Of a DNA stretch of 64,000 bases, positions 42,601-53,570 are shown in pieces. The stretch is from Actinomucor elegans (Eukaryota > Mucoromycota > Mucoromycetes > Mucorales > Mucoraceae), in the NCBI GenBank assembly GCA_026027325.1, contig JAMSLZ010000004.1:2046001-2110000 (forward strand), written 5' to 3'. The stretch's first letter is position 1, and every line of letters starts with the position of its first letter. Made by a program: the position numbers and the translations under genes. The notes beneath the pieces were generated by a model. It did not search any database and was not told where the DNA came from. It worked only from the letters and a program-made list of their open reading frames with translations.

Positions 42601-43656
42601 ACTAGGTTGAATTGACGGTGTAGCATCACTAGCCATAATACCTGAGACAGAAGAGGAAACAGCCTTCATACGTTCCTGTTGTAAAGCAGCAACCTTGTTC
42701 TTGAATCGAGCCTTAGCACCCCAAGCGTACTTTTGCGCACAGCACTTGAGCAACAACTTGAAGGATTCCCATTGAGATTGGACCCTCAAAGGTTCACCCT
42801 TACCACCAGAGCTAGCATTGTCACCATCACCACCAGAAGATTCGAAAAAGAGAGACACCGTCTTGTCCAGCAATAGGAGAAACTCTGAATCCTCCAGCAG
42901 AGTGGGGTTAAAGCGCCAACAGCCAGGACCAATACGAGCACAAGCAGGCTGCAGATCGATTGTCAAAAGACAGTGATCGGTCCACACACCAGGAACATAA
43001 TGGACTTGACCATTCACCAACCGAGTCACCAGCGAAGTATGACCAAAGATATAATCAATAGTAGTACCAGCCCTAGGAAACGTAATAGGACCGTCCGGGA
43101 AACAGTTGTTAAAGTGGAGACGAAGCCAATCATACAGCGGAGCCACAGAGGAAAGACTTGTCTCGGCAGAAGAGTGCAGATGAATGTTGAAGTCACCTAC
43201 CAACATCCAAGGCGTGTTCGACACCTCAGACCACAAAGCAAGAGAGAGAAAAGATTGTAGAAACTGTGGACGGTCCGAAGACTGTGCCGGTGCATAGATA
43301 TTGGCCACACGACACAAGACATTATGCTGGGCATCCTTGACAGTAGCCACAACACAACGCTCATCCAGGAGAACTTGAGTAGCATCCAAAGAAAGACCAG
43401 GCTTGAGACAGACAATGGCACAATGTTTGGATACCACAAAGGGACAGCGAGGAAAGAAGAAAGAGAAAGAGCGGATTTGATGATCAGTGAGAGAAGATTG
43501 AGAATAGAAGTGAGATACCTCTTGCAAGCAAAGGATATCCACACCAAGAGAACGAGCGCGTAGGTAAGAAGCGAACTCCTTTTGTGTTGTTTTTTGGGAC
43601 TCCATAAAAATGCTACGCACATTTAAGGAACCCAATCGAATGTTTTGACCTAGCAT
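39604..43656 (-). CDS. LINE L1 ORF2: endonuclease / reverse transcriptase, 1350 aa
   Basis: Carries out target-primed reverse transcription. The N-terminal APE-type endonuclease covers about residues 1-230 (VDILCLQEVSHF, ANIYAPAQSSDR, MLVGDFNIHLH, TIDYIFGHTSL, WTDHCLLTIDL). The reverse transcriptase lies in the middle: FKKGDPLLLANWRPLSLINS, then VAVLLDQEKAYDRVHPEYLR, then GLRQGDPLSPLLFNLAFEPL, with catalytic LLSYADDLEVFLS. The C-terminal zinc-binding region reads AFTPWWRLLHDKIGYRSRVN and FCVLCGANEDLYHFAVGC (C-C-H-C). Domain order fits L1/Tx1-like LINEs. The start codon overlaps the ORF1 stop by one base (TAATG). No stops; likely competent. Confidence 0.93.
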   Translation of the reverse strand: MLGQNIRLGSLNVRSIFMESQKTTQKEFASYLRARSLGVDILCLQEVSHFYSQSSLTDHQIRSFSFFFPRCPFVVSKHCAIVCLKPGLSLDATQVLLDERCVVATVKDAQHNVLCRVANIYAPAQSSDRPQFLQSFLSLALWSEVSNTPWMLVGDFNIHLHSSAETSLSSVAPLYDWLRLHFNNCFPDGPITFPRAGTTIDYIFGHTSLVTRLVNGQVHYVPGVWTDHCLLTIDLQPACARIGPGCWRFNPTLLEDSEFLLLLDKTVSLFFESSGGDGDNASSGGKGEPLRVQSQWESFKLLLKCCAQKYAWGAKARFKNKVAALQQERMKAVSSSVSGIMASDATPSIQPSDDSLPLQVVHELEKLIDGQIQKETRQNMLRSATHWHELGERNNKYFYRVIKDRQSQQTIQSLKCSTTGEVLVEAADILREARGFYRKLYTPDDIDAEAVDSLLNGIPEEVVLSSDDAKYLMALPNAVTVLDLLAHAPRSRSPGMDGIPFEVYHYLAGRSRPFLDLLVAVLGGAFSGVFPPSWQQTRMVLLFKKGDPLLLANWRPLSLINSDAKLFTKLLANRFNRVLPKLINRYQTGFLPHRLISDNGWLNQTLMANLRSVAPNLPQVAVLLDQEKAYDRVHPEYLRRVLLRFGFPSGLVGCLSSLFFGTKISVSINGWLGAAVPQLRGLRQGDPLSPLLFNLAFEPLLRSVLACSSLSGVSLAPVVVPRTWLPNPQKVHLDLGDDTGNYPLDFVSGSSPPAPIKLLSYADDLEVFLSSPGEWLVLLSLLEVYGRASNAKVNLSKTVLVSLSGVAHQPWVDIASAAGVEWHDSSSVGSVRYLGYPLYHTDAQLLHFLDGVKVKLERHANMLRERHLSIRGTGLVANSLLLSKVYHLLRVVPVPGKWLLDIKAVVRKYVASFWPAPSWSSLCLPRKYGGVGLVDIQDQSFALHLVYVQRLLRPLVSSDFVSPWLVFCFQAYSGHSSVLPWLMYPSRFKPRLNSIPTLDHLTKLLVRLPPLVVHSSWSSRWFLDLPLCCVVSSVPGVAHDLSPGFVPSSVAPKYLMSDIFHWNIHSGTLFSNKALPSSSHVKSVYYGLSPPFGPVSLALPPVIRSKVAFTYDEQRALPVSRSGASSWMPSTRHWTVPSGPSSVVSVVKLPLGVLRRFWHADHSVVSARPGPPLAVASHLLLRPFFWRLFWSLPMVAKAFTPWWRLLHDKIGYRSRVNRWSPQQFPSPFCVLCGANEDLYHFAVGCPQKSDYWRQALAFLSLGEDFPSDANIWAALVSLSGLDCKPLDADVLSILGSIFYTLWAAHWRCVIHDDTWSSAWVLNSFKTDNSFVITTFLDSRTPDEFTSTTLD

Positions 43657-45149
43657 TACGCCCTATGGGCAGAAGAAGAAGACTTGGAAGACTTGGACGT
43701 CTTGATAGCAGAAGCAGAAGCCTTGGTCTTCGCCACATTCACAATATTCTTCTTGAGAAAGTCAATCTTGTTTTGAGTTCGAGCTTTGACTTTACTCAGA
43801 TCCAGCATTTCTTGAGCACTATCCACCTTCATAGTAGAAGCAACCTCGAAGTCAGCAAACTTGGAAGCATTCACACCGTACGGACTGTTGGGATTGTACT
43901 CCGCCTTCTGGCCAGAAGACGAAGGAGCACCCTCACCATCAACTTCCATTGTGTCAACAGCATTATCATTGTTGACTACACCAGTAACATCACCACCAAC
44001 AACACCAGCAGCACCAGAGACACCACCAGAGACACCACCAGAGACACCACCAGAGACACCACCAGAGACACCACCAGAGACACCACCAGACCCAGACGCA
44101 GAGCTACCCACAGACACCATAGACACCACAGAGGCTTGGTCTTCCTCATCATCAGCTGTAGCTTCCTCTTGTACTACAATATCTTCTGAATCAGAGCTTG
44201 GACCAAGCTTCTTACCACCAGACAGAGCAACGTACTCACTTAGCTCTACCGCAAACGACTTGTCCTTATCCTGTTTGGTCTTGGACTTGACCTTACAGAA
44301 GCGAGCCGTGTGACCATGCTCTCGACACGAAAAGCACACGCGCTTGGCTAACTCGGGGCAATCCTTACGGACATGACCGGATAAACGGCAGAAATGACAA
44401 ACCGGAGGGGCGTTCTTGAACTGAGCAGGTGCGAAACTATCCCAGGCATTCAGATACAGCATTCTTGATAAAGGCTGAGATGGGAGCACCTCTCCATCCT
44501 CACCTTTCATGCCCACTGACGTATCTAACAGCACCGACATCTTGCCTTCAAAGTAACCCTTGCGACTGTACTTTTTAAGCTGATACACCTTACCATAGAA
44601 CGCCAAGGAGTCTAACATATCCACCAAAAAAGTATGTTCATCGGGGATAGCATTCAACATTGTAAATTGAACATGCGTCAAATTACCACCAACAGAAACA
44701 CCCGAACCAGAACAAGTGGAAACAGCTTTGTATACCACACCATTGACAGTAACACCATCACTGACAGCCTTAGTGGCATCCACCTTTGCCTTGAAAGTGG
44801 CTTCCACCAATAGGTCACCACCAGCATTTTCACGCCATGTGCTAATGGGCCTGAATTGCACATTGGCACCGACTTGTTCTTGGATGACCTTGTACGCATC
44901 AACACGGTCACCAAACAATCTTCCGGGAAAAGAAAAGAGAACAGAACCAGAAGAGAGAGCTTGTTGCACAATAGCAGTAGCCTTGCGCACCAAAATTTCA
45001 GATTTGAGGTCATCATCTTCAAAGATGACCTCACCAACAAGAGGAATGGAGGAACTGTCGACATTGCGTCGAGCAGGAGTAACGAGTACCTTCTTAGAGG
45101 CACCACGAGCGACAATAGTCGTCCAGGACACGGCAGAATTTTCAGTCAT
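43656..45149 (-). CDS. LINE L1 ORF1, gag-like CCHC protein, 497 aa
   Basis: Same family as the L0 ORF1. Begins MTENSAVSWTTIVARGASKK. Two CCHC knuckles (CHFCRLSGHVRKDC, CFSCREHGHTARFC) bind RNA. A perfect tandem run of GGVS units (GGVSGGVSGGVSGGVSGG) lies in the C-terminal third. An acidic stretch precedes it, and the end is SKSSSSAHRA with the stop in TAATG. It probably coats LINE RNA together with ORF2. Confidence 0.9.
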   Translation of the reverse strand: MTENSAVSWTTIVARGASKKVLVTPARRNVDSSSIPLVGEVIFEDDDLKSEILVRKATAIVQQALSSGSVLFSFPGRLFGDRVDAYKVIQEQVGANVQFRPISTWRENAGGDLLVEATFKAKVDATKAVSDGVTVNGVVYKAVSTCSGSGVSVGGNLTHVQFTMLNAIPDEHTFLVDMLDSLAFYGKVYQLKKYSRKGYFEGKMSVLLDTSVGMKGEDGEVLPSQPLSRMLYLNAWDSFAPAQFKNAPPVCHFCRLSGHVRKDCPELAKRVCFSCREHGHTARFCKVKSKTKQDKDKSFAVELSEYVALSGGKKLGPSSDSEDIVVQEEATADDEEDQASVVSMVSVGSSASGSGGVSGGVSGGVSGGVSGGVSGGVSGAAGVVGGDVTGVVNNDNAVDTMEVDGEGAPSSSGQKAEYNPNSPYGVNASKFADFEVASTMKVDSAQEMLDLSKVKARTQNKIDFLKKNIVNVAKTKASASAIKTSKSSKSSSSAHRA

Positions 45150-46049
45150 GTGCCAGATTTCTAGAAAATGGCGAGATTACGAAAAAAAGTTTTTGAGATG
45201 TCGAAATTGGCGAATTGAGATGTCAAGATCGAGCGAAATGCAGAAGATGTTGAAGATTTGCAAAAATAATTATACCACCAGAAGCGCAGCGACGAGTAGA
45301 ATACGAATACGAAACAAGCGGAGATGGATGGATTAAATTGAGCGAGATATTGACAAAAAACCAGACTTTTTTTTTTTTTTTTTTTTGTATGAAGTGTAAC
45401 TTTATTAACATTTAGTATTCTAATTTAATTCTAACAAACTAGGAGATTCAGTGGCAGTGGATGTACTAGCCATGAATTCCGAAATTATAAGTGAATGGTC
45501 ATGCTCGAATGCATTAATAGCATGAGCAGAGGACCAGGATTCATCATGAATTACGCATTTCCAATGCAAACGCCAAACTGTAGCTAAGCCGGCACCAAGG
45601 AGCACCAAAAGGTCATTCGAAAGAGGTACTGACTTGAGATCACACAAGGTGACCAAGCCGGACCAAACAGAAGCAAGATCGCAGAGAGGTTCTTGGAGAC
45701 AGAGCAGCTGGATCATATCCATCCAAAAGATAGCCTTCATCGGACAGTATACGAGCATATGGCCAAGTGTTTCCACTTCACCACAGAGGCCACAGAGAGG
45801 AGACAGGTACACATTTGGATTCCACCGATACAAGCGAGCACGATAACCAATGCGGTCATGCAAGAGACGCCACCAAGGAGTGAATGCTTTTGCAGGCATA
45901 GGCAAAGGAGGTCATACAGATACTCGCAATTTCACTATGGCGAAAATATTGTGTGCTACCCATAATATTATGTGGTAAAACGACGATTTTATTATCATTT
46001 ACCTACTAATACTATAGATTTACCTACTAATAATAATCTGCGAACCAAT

Positions 46050-47540
46050 GAAATTAGAGCAATTATTTTCTATGGCTGCGCAATTAACAGTGCTTTGCTC
46101 ATTTATTAGTGGTTACTCCTAATATTAGTGGAAAGCAGACAATAATGTTATGGGTTTAGTCAATATTATAACATAAATTGACAATAAGAAAGAAAAGCCT
46201 GAACTCCATTTTATTTGCAAACAATTTTTATGTATTCTTGTCTTTTGCCGATGAAAGCCAAATCTTGCAAACTTCTTATAAATGAGTACATGAAATTCTG
46301 ATGCTTGTACGCAACAACATAATCCTCGTTTATTTTATTTACTAAAATGAACTCTGCTTTTCGTTTCAACGATCTTTTATGTAAATTCCTAGAAACGTTT
46401 AATTTCAACGTTTGTCAAAAATAATGTTGAACAATTGTCTTTCAAATGCGTTTATTATTCGTTGAAAAGTCTCTTATACAGGTCAGGTTGCAAAAAATTC
46501 TCTTGTAAATTACTCTTTTGGAAACAAGAACGAATCGCTAGTTCCATTTAATAAGCTGAGCACTTTCATTGCCGTGATTTAGCCTTTGGCTAATAGCTGT
46601 GTATTTAAAATGCTGAATGACATTAAGAATGAGCTGCCATTAAGTGTCTAATTTACTCAATTTTATGTTTAGTAAAATTATAGAATAAAGAAAGAAAGAA
46701 AGAAAAAAAGAAAATACATTGCGTTAAAAAAAAAAGAAATACATTGCGTAAAAAAAAAGAAATATATTGCGTAAAAAAAGAGATAAATTATTGTGTAAAA
46801 AAAAAATAGGTCAAGTAGCGATTATTAATTGCCAGTAATCTTAGTCATTATTGCTAGGCGGTTATTTAACTAGATGATTTATTGTCAAAATCATATATCC
46901 ACTTCTCAAACTACAAAAAAACGCGTTCGTTTTTGGACTTTCGAGTAATTGATGATTATGATAGAATTCTTAATGACGATCGAAAGCTTCAAAAACATGC
47001 ACGTTTTTTTAGGTGCTAGAAAACTACAATCGATGAACATTTTTGCTGTCTGTTGGAAAATTAATCCGCATTGCTTGATAATAAACTAATTTTACTATAA
47101 AGATAAACAAGAGCATTAATCATATTTTACATTTGGTTTTAAAGATTAACTGGAGCAACTAAATAGTCAATTAACATTATTGAATGATGAATATAGAACT
47201 GTATAACTTGGGTTATCCTGGTTCTATATTTCTGATATTATGAAATAATTTCTTAAACATCAGGGAAATGGGTTAAATTTTTGATTAAGAAATGTTTTTA
47301 CATTCTGTTGCAAGATTGCTAATACCTTTCTCTCGAATTAATAACATGATATATAAAAACGAGTTAAATTATCTATAGTTTATATCTACTACAGAAAGTG
47401 TAAATACCTATTTTACTTTTGCTATATTATGATGAAGTCCTTTTGGAGGGAAGCTTTATATTATTTTCGGTGGTTTAAATACATAATCAATTCAGAGAAC
47501 AATTTTATTTCAAAATAAAACGCTTTTTGCTCTTGTCTTC
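46050..47540. other. Non-coding left part of the CACTA element
   Basis: AT-rich, without a recognisable ORF. Contains a short GAAA-type microsatellite with repeated ATTGCGTAAAAAAA motifs (46680-46810), possibly subterminal repeats. The region 52010-53100 at the other end is equally empty. Confidence 0.5.
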
Positions 47541-47547
47541 ATGCTAT

Positions 47548-50519
47548 TTACAAACGACTTAATATGCCAGCATTTTGCTCTAGATCTTGTTTAAATATAT
47601 GATGAGAGATGATCTTGAACTCTTTCTCATTAGATTCACTTGAACGCACAAGACCTACACTGGCAACAATATCTTCAAACCGACAGACAGCGTAACTGTG
47701 TGCACCGCTACTGTGCAGCTCAACCAAAGCAATAGTCTTGTCATATTTGGTAGTTGCATTCTTTTTCGCTAAATCAACCAAAGCCAAATACTGTGGTCTA
47801 CCATTGAATGAATGCTCGAAAAAGAAAACGATAGAACCAATGAACCAGCTTTCACGAATGGAATTATTTCGACTATTAACAAAGGTTGGTTAATCAAAGA
47901 GGTTTTTGTTCTTGAGCTAATTACTTACTTCAAGTAGCTGGCAGTGATCATCACGTAATTGTTTCCTCGACGATATTCATTTATATGGCTTTTATACATG
48001 GTAGACGTATATACATTGCCATATGCCCAGGCACGACCAGCGATGGAAATACTATTCAACGAATCAATTTCAGCAATATTTACACCATTTGCTTCAGTAC
48101 GGCGATAGTAATGCAATAGCGCCTTCAAAAAAGTTTGAGTGGAGACACCAAAGGGAAGAGTATCCACTGAAATATTACTAAAGGGAGCCCATAATTGTGG
48201 ATCACTAGCATCACCAGAAGGGTTATTCCTGAAAGTGGATTCGCTGTATTTTCGAGGAGTGATCAGGTCAAGCTCAGTATGAACATCCCAAGTCTGGCTG
48301 TTTATATGATTACGCGTTATGAGTCTTTCCAAGATATTACCAGCGTTTGCGCCAGCATCAACCTTTGACTTGATGAGCTTTTTGTATTTTCCGATGCTTC
48401 TTTCCATTGATCGGGCGGAATATGCTCTCAACACACCTTGTTGTTTGATCATATAGACTATATGCGAAAGGTAGTGTTGAACAGGCTTGAATACACCGGA
48501 ATGAATACGCTTTGCCTTGATTTCTGCCAACAAAAATTCTTGCCATTCTTTGATATATCTTTGGAAAGTATGTAAGTAAACTAGATTTATGAGTACAAAA
48601 AAAATATATTTACCTTTCCATCAGAATAAGGTCTTCAATAGAAAGTTCCCATTTAAGAGCCAATGCGACAGCTTTTGTCAGATGAATCAATGGTTTCTTA
48701 GCGGATTCTTGAATCAATTCAGGAACGAACAAGGTGGGAATCATATATAAGAAAATATCAATCCAGTCAACAGCACGTTTGCCACCACTCTTGATAATTG
48801 GATCTTCCCATTTGGATGAAAAGGATGTCGGTACAGTGGCTCTAGAAGCTTCAACAAGTTTACCAATTTTGATGAGCGATAATTTTGGAATATAGAAAGT
48901 ATACGGCCATTCATCAGCAGACTTCAATCGGGCATCACTCAATTCATCTTCATTGGGCTTATATCGAGTTTTTCTTGCTGCATTGTACTCTTTACCCATG
49001 TCGACTGTCAGCATATTGAATACGTGTTGAGCGATACCTTGTCCGAGAAGATGCATTTCGTCTAAACCAAAAAAGTAGCGCCAGTAAAACTGGGAAGTAT
49101 TGCAAATGGTGTTGCAGACTTGATACTGTAGCTCTATGAGGTAAAAAGAAAAAGAAATGTTAAAAACTTGTAAAGATTAATGCTGATTATAGTACTTACA
49201 TTCGCTGCATCTGGGGAAATGAAATCGTTTCTGCTTCTGATCTCATTGTCGATCGTTAAAAAACAATTATGATAATCATGACGTTCAGCTTGGACACGAC
49301 AAATACGGCAACCAAACGTAGCCATATGACCAATATGATTTGCAAGCTCAGCTGCAGCAGGAAGATCACCAGTAGCCATCACCAAGTTGACTTTAGCTTG
49401 ACAAACAATTACACCATCCTTTTGTACAAGCATGCCTTTGGTAGACAGAGCATGAAACTCATCAATAATAGGCTTTAAAAAGGTATGCATGTACTTTGGG
49501 TAGTTTGGACCTGGCAAGATCGCCAATTGAAGCATGTATTCGTCTTGGTAGCGGTATTCTGGGGGAATGTTCATATTCAAGAGATGGATGATTGTTAACT
49601 TGTCCCCTTTATGATTCTTGCTAGTACAGAAACCATCGACAAAAAGAACCATTGCGACATCATCTTCACCGGAAAACAGAATGCTATTATCCTTAAAGTA
49701 CTTGTATGCTGCACCATCAAAGTAATCTTTATATTCACCGTCAGTTGATTTATAGTTGTAGCGGTATTTCATCAAGTCTCTTGTCTTTGCATTCGCAAGC
49801 ATTTGAGCGACTTGTTCACCAATAGGAAGCATCTTCATAGAGCGACGAGGTTTACCATGATCATCAAAGCGATTTTCTTTACAAGCAGGGTTTTTACATT
49901 GAATAGTCTCTATATCTTCCTTTTCAAACAGCATGCAACCATTGACGCAGACATCATGAAAATGACATTGAATATTGGTTTTTGCTTTAAGAGTACGATC
50001 CAAGGTATCAGGGAACATGAGAGTGGATGGTAGGTAACCTATATATAATGGGAATAAAAGCTGATAAGTACTTTTTTTTTAACTCTATTTGAATAGATAC
50101 ATACCCAATCCATCGGTTTTACGGCTCTCTTCATTGTTTTTGATTATGGTACGCATTAGATAGACAAGTTCTCTTTGAGCCTCTCGAGGAATACCATACG
50201 TGTCGCAAATATCTCTCAATTGGATGCTATTTAATTCCGTATTGGTGAAAAGGTTTTGATCCGAGGATTTGACGTTGTAAGCAATTGGAGTAGGCTCTAT
50301 TTCAAACAAGGTATATTGTTAAATTAAAAGCTTTAGTAATATATCTGTTAACTCACCTTGGACAGGAATGCTAGCTTCTTGCGTTTGGACGACCCTTTGT
50401 TTTCTATGATCACGATTATGGCTATAGTGATTACTCCTAGCTTTAACAGTTTTGAATGGCCTCAAACAAGTAGCGCAAGTATATTTATATGGTGTAGCAG
50501 AAGAGGAAACTTTGCCCAT
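47548..50519 (-). CDS. CACTA Tnp2-type transposase with N-terminal C2H2 finger
   Basis: Spliced transposase in about six exons: 50519-~50358, ~50296-50105, 50026-~49198, ~49133-48610, ~48545-47925 and ~47880-47548. Exon borders inside the gene are approximate. The first exon has a C2H2-like finger (CATCLRPFKTVKARSNHYSH). Then come the Tnp2 N-terminal motif CHFHDVCVNGCMLFEK with a following cysteine pair, and VAMVLFVDGFCTSKNHKGD with its acidic residue. Next are the family block QLAILPGPNYPKYMHTFLKP and ATGDLPAAAELANHIGHMAT with CRIC. The later exons (VQHYLSHIVYMIKQQGVLRA, RSMERSIGKYKKLI) match the Tnp2 C-terminal half. All exons are open, so it is plausibly functional. Closest in style to fungal Plavaka/Dileera-like CMC elements. 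Confidence 0.85.
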
Positions 50520-50924
50520 TTAAAGATAAGTAAAAACAAGTAAATATATCGAATTAATGAATAGCGGTTTTGTTGTTTAGAAAAAGCAGGTCTTAAATAC
50601 GTTTGCTTGGTCTACAATTGACAGAGTTCTCAATGGTAATTCATTGTTTTAGGCTGTTGAATCCTTTGAACTAATCAGCTTTTCATATTACTCAGCCTTC
50701 CAGATTATTCAGATATCGAATACATTTTAATGGATCCTTATGATTTCTAATCAAGCTAATTCCTTTCCAAGTCAGTCATACCTGTCAGTAAGCTTACTTT
50801 CCAGAAAGCTCTTTGGACATTAGTAAGGATTACTAATGGATAAATGGTAAAGTACGCTTATAAAACAGTTAAATAGCTCAAATCATTCAATCACTTTTCT
50901 TTATAATATATTTACTTTATAGCT

Positions 50925-52007
50925 ATGTCAAACAACAACAACAATAATTGGAGCGTCTACTTTGAGAAGATTGAACAAGAAATCTTAATCAACCGTCGTT
51001 TAATTCAAGATTTGATCCAAATATTAGCACCTCTATTTCCTCGAGAAGCTTCGAGGGTTTCATCTAACGAAGAAATTGAACAAGCACTTGACGATGGTAC
51101 AATCATATCTGAAGCATGTTACTACATTCAGTTTTATTAACCTCTTAGCTTGTCATATATAGCTGAACGAGAAGCAATTGCAAATGCTTTGAATCCTAAT
51201 TTACGTAGTAAACGGTCAATCCCAAAAGTGCTAGAAGAAGCAAAAGTGCGTTATCAACAAAAGGCAACCAAGACAAATGTCACCCCTTCTGCACCATTAA
51301 GGTTATATGCCCTCTTGAAACACCTCAAGTATATAAAAGGCCAACAAAATGAACTGACCGATGATGATGTTCAACCGCAATACAATACGTTGAAATACTT
51401 GGCAAGAGATGTCTTGAAAGACATGGAAAGGGCAAATATAAATATTGTTGGTAAAACTTGGAGTGAAATTGGCGAAGAGGATACCAGCATTCAAGAACGT
51501 TATGCTTTGCTTTTAGAGAAACGTGCTTTAGATGTGGGCTTGCATCTGCATCTCTGTGTAGAGATGTGGGCTGCCAAGTTACTTTTATCTGAAGCACTCA
51601 AAAACAAGAAGACTGTACGTACCAGAAGTAATTCTGCTGAAGAAGGTGAAAGTCAACAAAATCAAGAATCTGTTGAAGACAATGAGATTGAATCGTTCTT
51701 CAGGTTAGATGCTTTTTTATTTCTGTTTTTATATCTTTATTAATATGCTTGTTATGCAAATAGTGTGGATAATCAGCATATCCTTGTTGATCGTCTAGCT
51801 ACTTCTGTTGCTCCAGTTGGTCTTGCATCTCCAATTGCTAGCTTGTTGGATCTACATTCTGCTCGCTCATCAACGAAAAGAAAAGCCATTACGGTTCAAC
51901 CTGACGTTGGTGAAGATGAGGAGGCTGGATCTGACAATCGTTCCAAAGAAGCGGATTCCAATAAGCGTAAACCACGCTCTAAGAAAAATACAAAAAAAAC
52001 GAAATAA
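50925..52007 (+). CDS. CACTA accessory protein of unknown function
   Basis: Not recognised. Three exons (50925-51096, 51163-51703, 51764-52007) join in phase with GT-AG sites. The Asn-rich start MSNNNNNNWSVYFEKIEQEI leads to helical segments (LIQDLIQILAPLFPREASRV; DVLKDMERANINIVGKTWSE; YALLLEKRALDVGLHLHLCV) and an acidic linker. The tail is Lys/Arg-rich (SNKRKPRSKKNTKKTK) and looks like a nuclear localisation signal. It is transcribed away from the Tnp2 gene, sharing a 405-bp promoter region. By analogy with TnpA of plant CACTA elements it may bind the subterminal repeats; that is inference. No disruption. Confidence 0.75.
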
Positions 52008-53311
52008 ATATAGACGTTTTTTTATTGGTTTAAGTAGCTGACGTAGCATTTTTCTGCGGCTTTTCAGTATTAAGAAAAACTTTTTTACACCAATCTTGAG
52101 TTTCTTTCTTTTTTTTCGTTTGCTAAATTGGCACATTAAACGTAAGGTTTCTTGACATTTGTCACTCTTATTGCGCACAACACTTTAACTGAAGCTTCTG
52201 TATAATAGGAATTAACCTCAATGTCAGCTTGTAATTGTGTTTTTTTTTCCAAGCTTTCGAATATTTCCCTCGTTCTTAATGTCGTAATTATCTATAAATA
52301 CGTCGTCATTCATACTGCTTATATTCTTATACTGACTTGTATTCTTAAATACTTATACCACTTCAGTAATACTTATAGCCAGTAATGCCATATAGCTTTT
52401 GAACCTTTACTATTAGTTTTAAAGCTAATAACCATTAAGTAAGTGCAATGATTACTAATCCATTAATTTCTTTGTATATTAATCTAATACTGTTATAATA
52501 GATTTAGTTGTGTATATATACAAGACGAAGACTATTAAAACTGTAGCCCAGTGAATTATAATTGATTGTGTCTGATATAGTGTTGGTAAGTCTGTAGCAA
52601 TAGCGAGTTTCATTCAAGAATCTAATCATTACTTACTTTAGGAAAAGATGATTAAAATATGCTATTATACAAGCGTGGGCCATTCTTCTAAAGGTTAGTT
52701 CAAATATACTCTTAAAATATTGTTTCATCAACGATAACTGACATTATTTATACAGTTATTTGCTTAATTCATTTACCTGTTACTTGCCAGTGGGACATAA
52801 ATTCTTTTATACTTGTATGACAATAAGGTAAGTTAAATACTGTTCGTGTGTGATAGAAAGCTGGTTATTGTATATTCAGCTATTGAAGGCTAGTGTGTAT
52901 TAGAGTAATATCTGTTGAAGTTATATATTATATAAATAAAAAAAATAGCAATTAAATTATTATCTGAATAACCAAAATGACTATAATATTATTAGTAGTG
53001 TATTGTGAATATATGATAGAAAACTAATAATAATATTGATTATAAATCATCAATATGGAGGGATTAATCCATACTATTATTGACTGGAAACCACTACTAT
53101 TATACAATTTACCCATAATAATATTGAAGGAAAACCCTTAATATTATAGTATTTACCCATAATATTATCGAATAAGAGTCACTAATATTATCAACCGCCG
53201 AAAAAACACTGCCTAGAAATTGACAATAATTATTAGCAGAACTATAGTCGATTTTACCCCTAATATTATCAACTTTTGGGCAAAAAACCGACAATATTTT
53301 CGCCATAGTGA

Positions 53312-53570
53312 TTGTTGTACAATTACTCGTACAGGTTCTGGGTTAGTGGATGACCTTAGGTATTTACTCATGGGCATATTTTTGGCTGCTGTGATGTTCT
53401 CTGGATATGTGTACCCATTTAAATGGCTATTTCCAATTTTTAAAACGGCTAGAAATATTTGGAATGCCGGAGACATATTGTATAACCACATTCTATTGCA
53501 CCCGGTCATCCACTAACCCAGAACCTGTACGAGTAATTGTACAACAATTGCGAGTATCTGTATGACCTCC
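53312..53570. repeat. D2 unit U, left copy (main part; start at 45907-45931)
   Basis: Together with 45907-45931 and minus one TT this gives 282 bp, identical by eye to the right copy. The middle (TTAGGTATTTACTCATGGGC onward) fixes the orientation as direct relative to the right copy. Confidence 0.92.

Larger units (their letters stand above)
39532..45366 (-). mobile_element. LINE copy L1, full length with both ORFs intact
   Basis: A 5.8-kb non-LTR retrotransposon on the minus strand. The 3' end is the oligo(A) tail (T run 39532-39546 on +). ORF2 is 43656-39604, ORF1 45149-43656, and the 5' UTR runs to about 45366, where the tail of L2 starts directly. The only element in the array that is complete and unbroken in the window. 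Confidence 0.92.
45932..53311 (-). mobile_element. Complete CACTA (CMC) transposon, 7.38 kb
   Basis: Inverted ends (T)CACTATGGCGAAAATATTG at both sides, with a probable 2-bp target duplication TT. The uninterrupted site CGCAATTGTTG is seen in the right U copy at 55427. Subterminal regions are rich in TAATATTAT and CCATAATATTAT. It contains a spliced Tnp2-type transposase on the minus strand and a divergently transcribed accessory gene on the plus strand. It lies within the left U of D2. Confidence 0.92.

Noticed and set aside
43977..44090. GGVSG repeat region as a silk- or elastin-like separate gene
   Set aside because: It is in frame within LINE ORF1 and shared in position by the other ORF1 copies.
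45367..45386. T runs at 39532, 45367 and 60942 as transcription terminators
   Set aside because: On the coding strand they are the oligo(A) tails of LINE copies, directly after a shared 3' UTR end (TTGTATTAAATGTAAT on +).
53220..53509. ORF of 71-98 codons (MTGCNRMWLYNMSPAF) in both U copies of D2
   Set aside because: Both copies are identical repeats, so conservation is not independent evidence; much of the frame runs through the inverted ends and D1's U has no equivalent.
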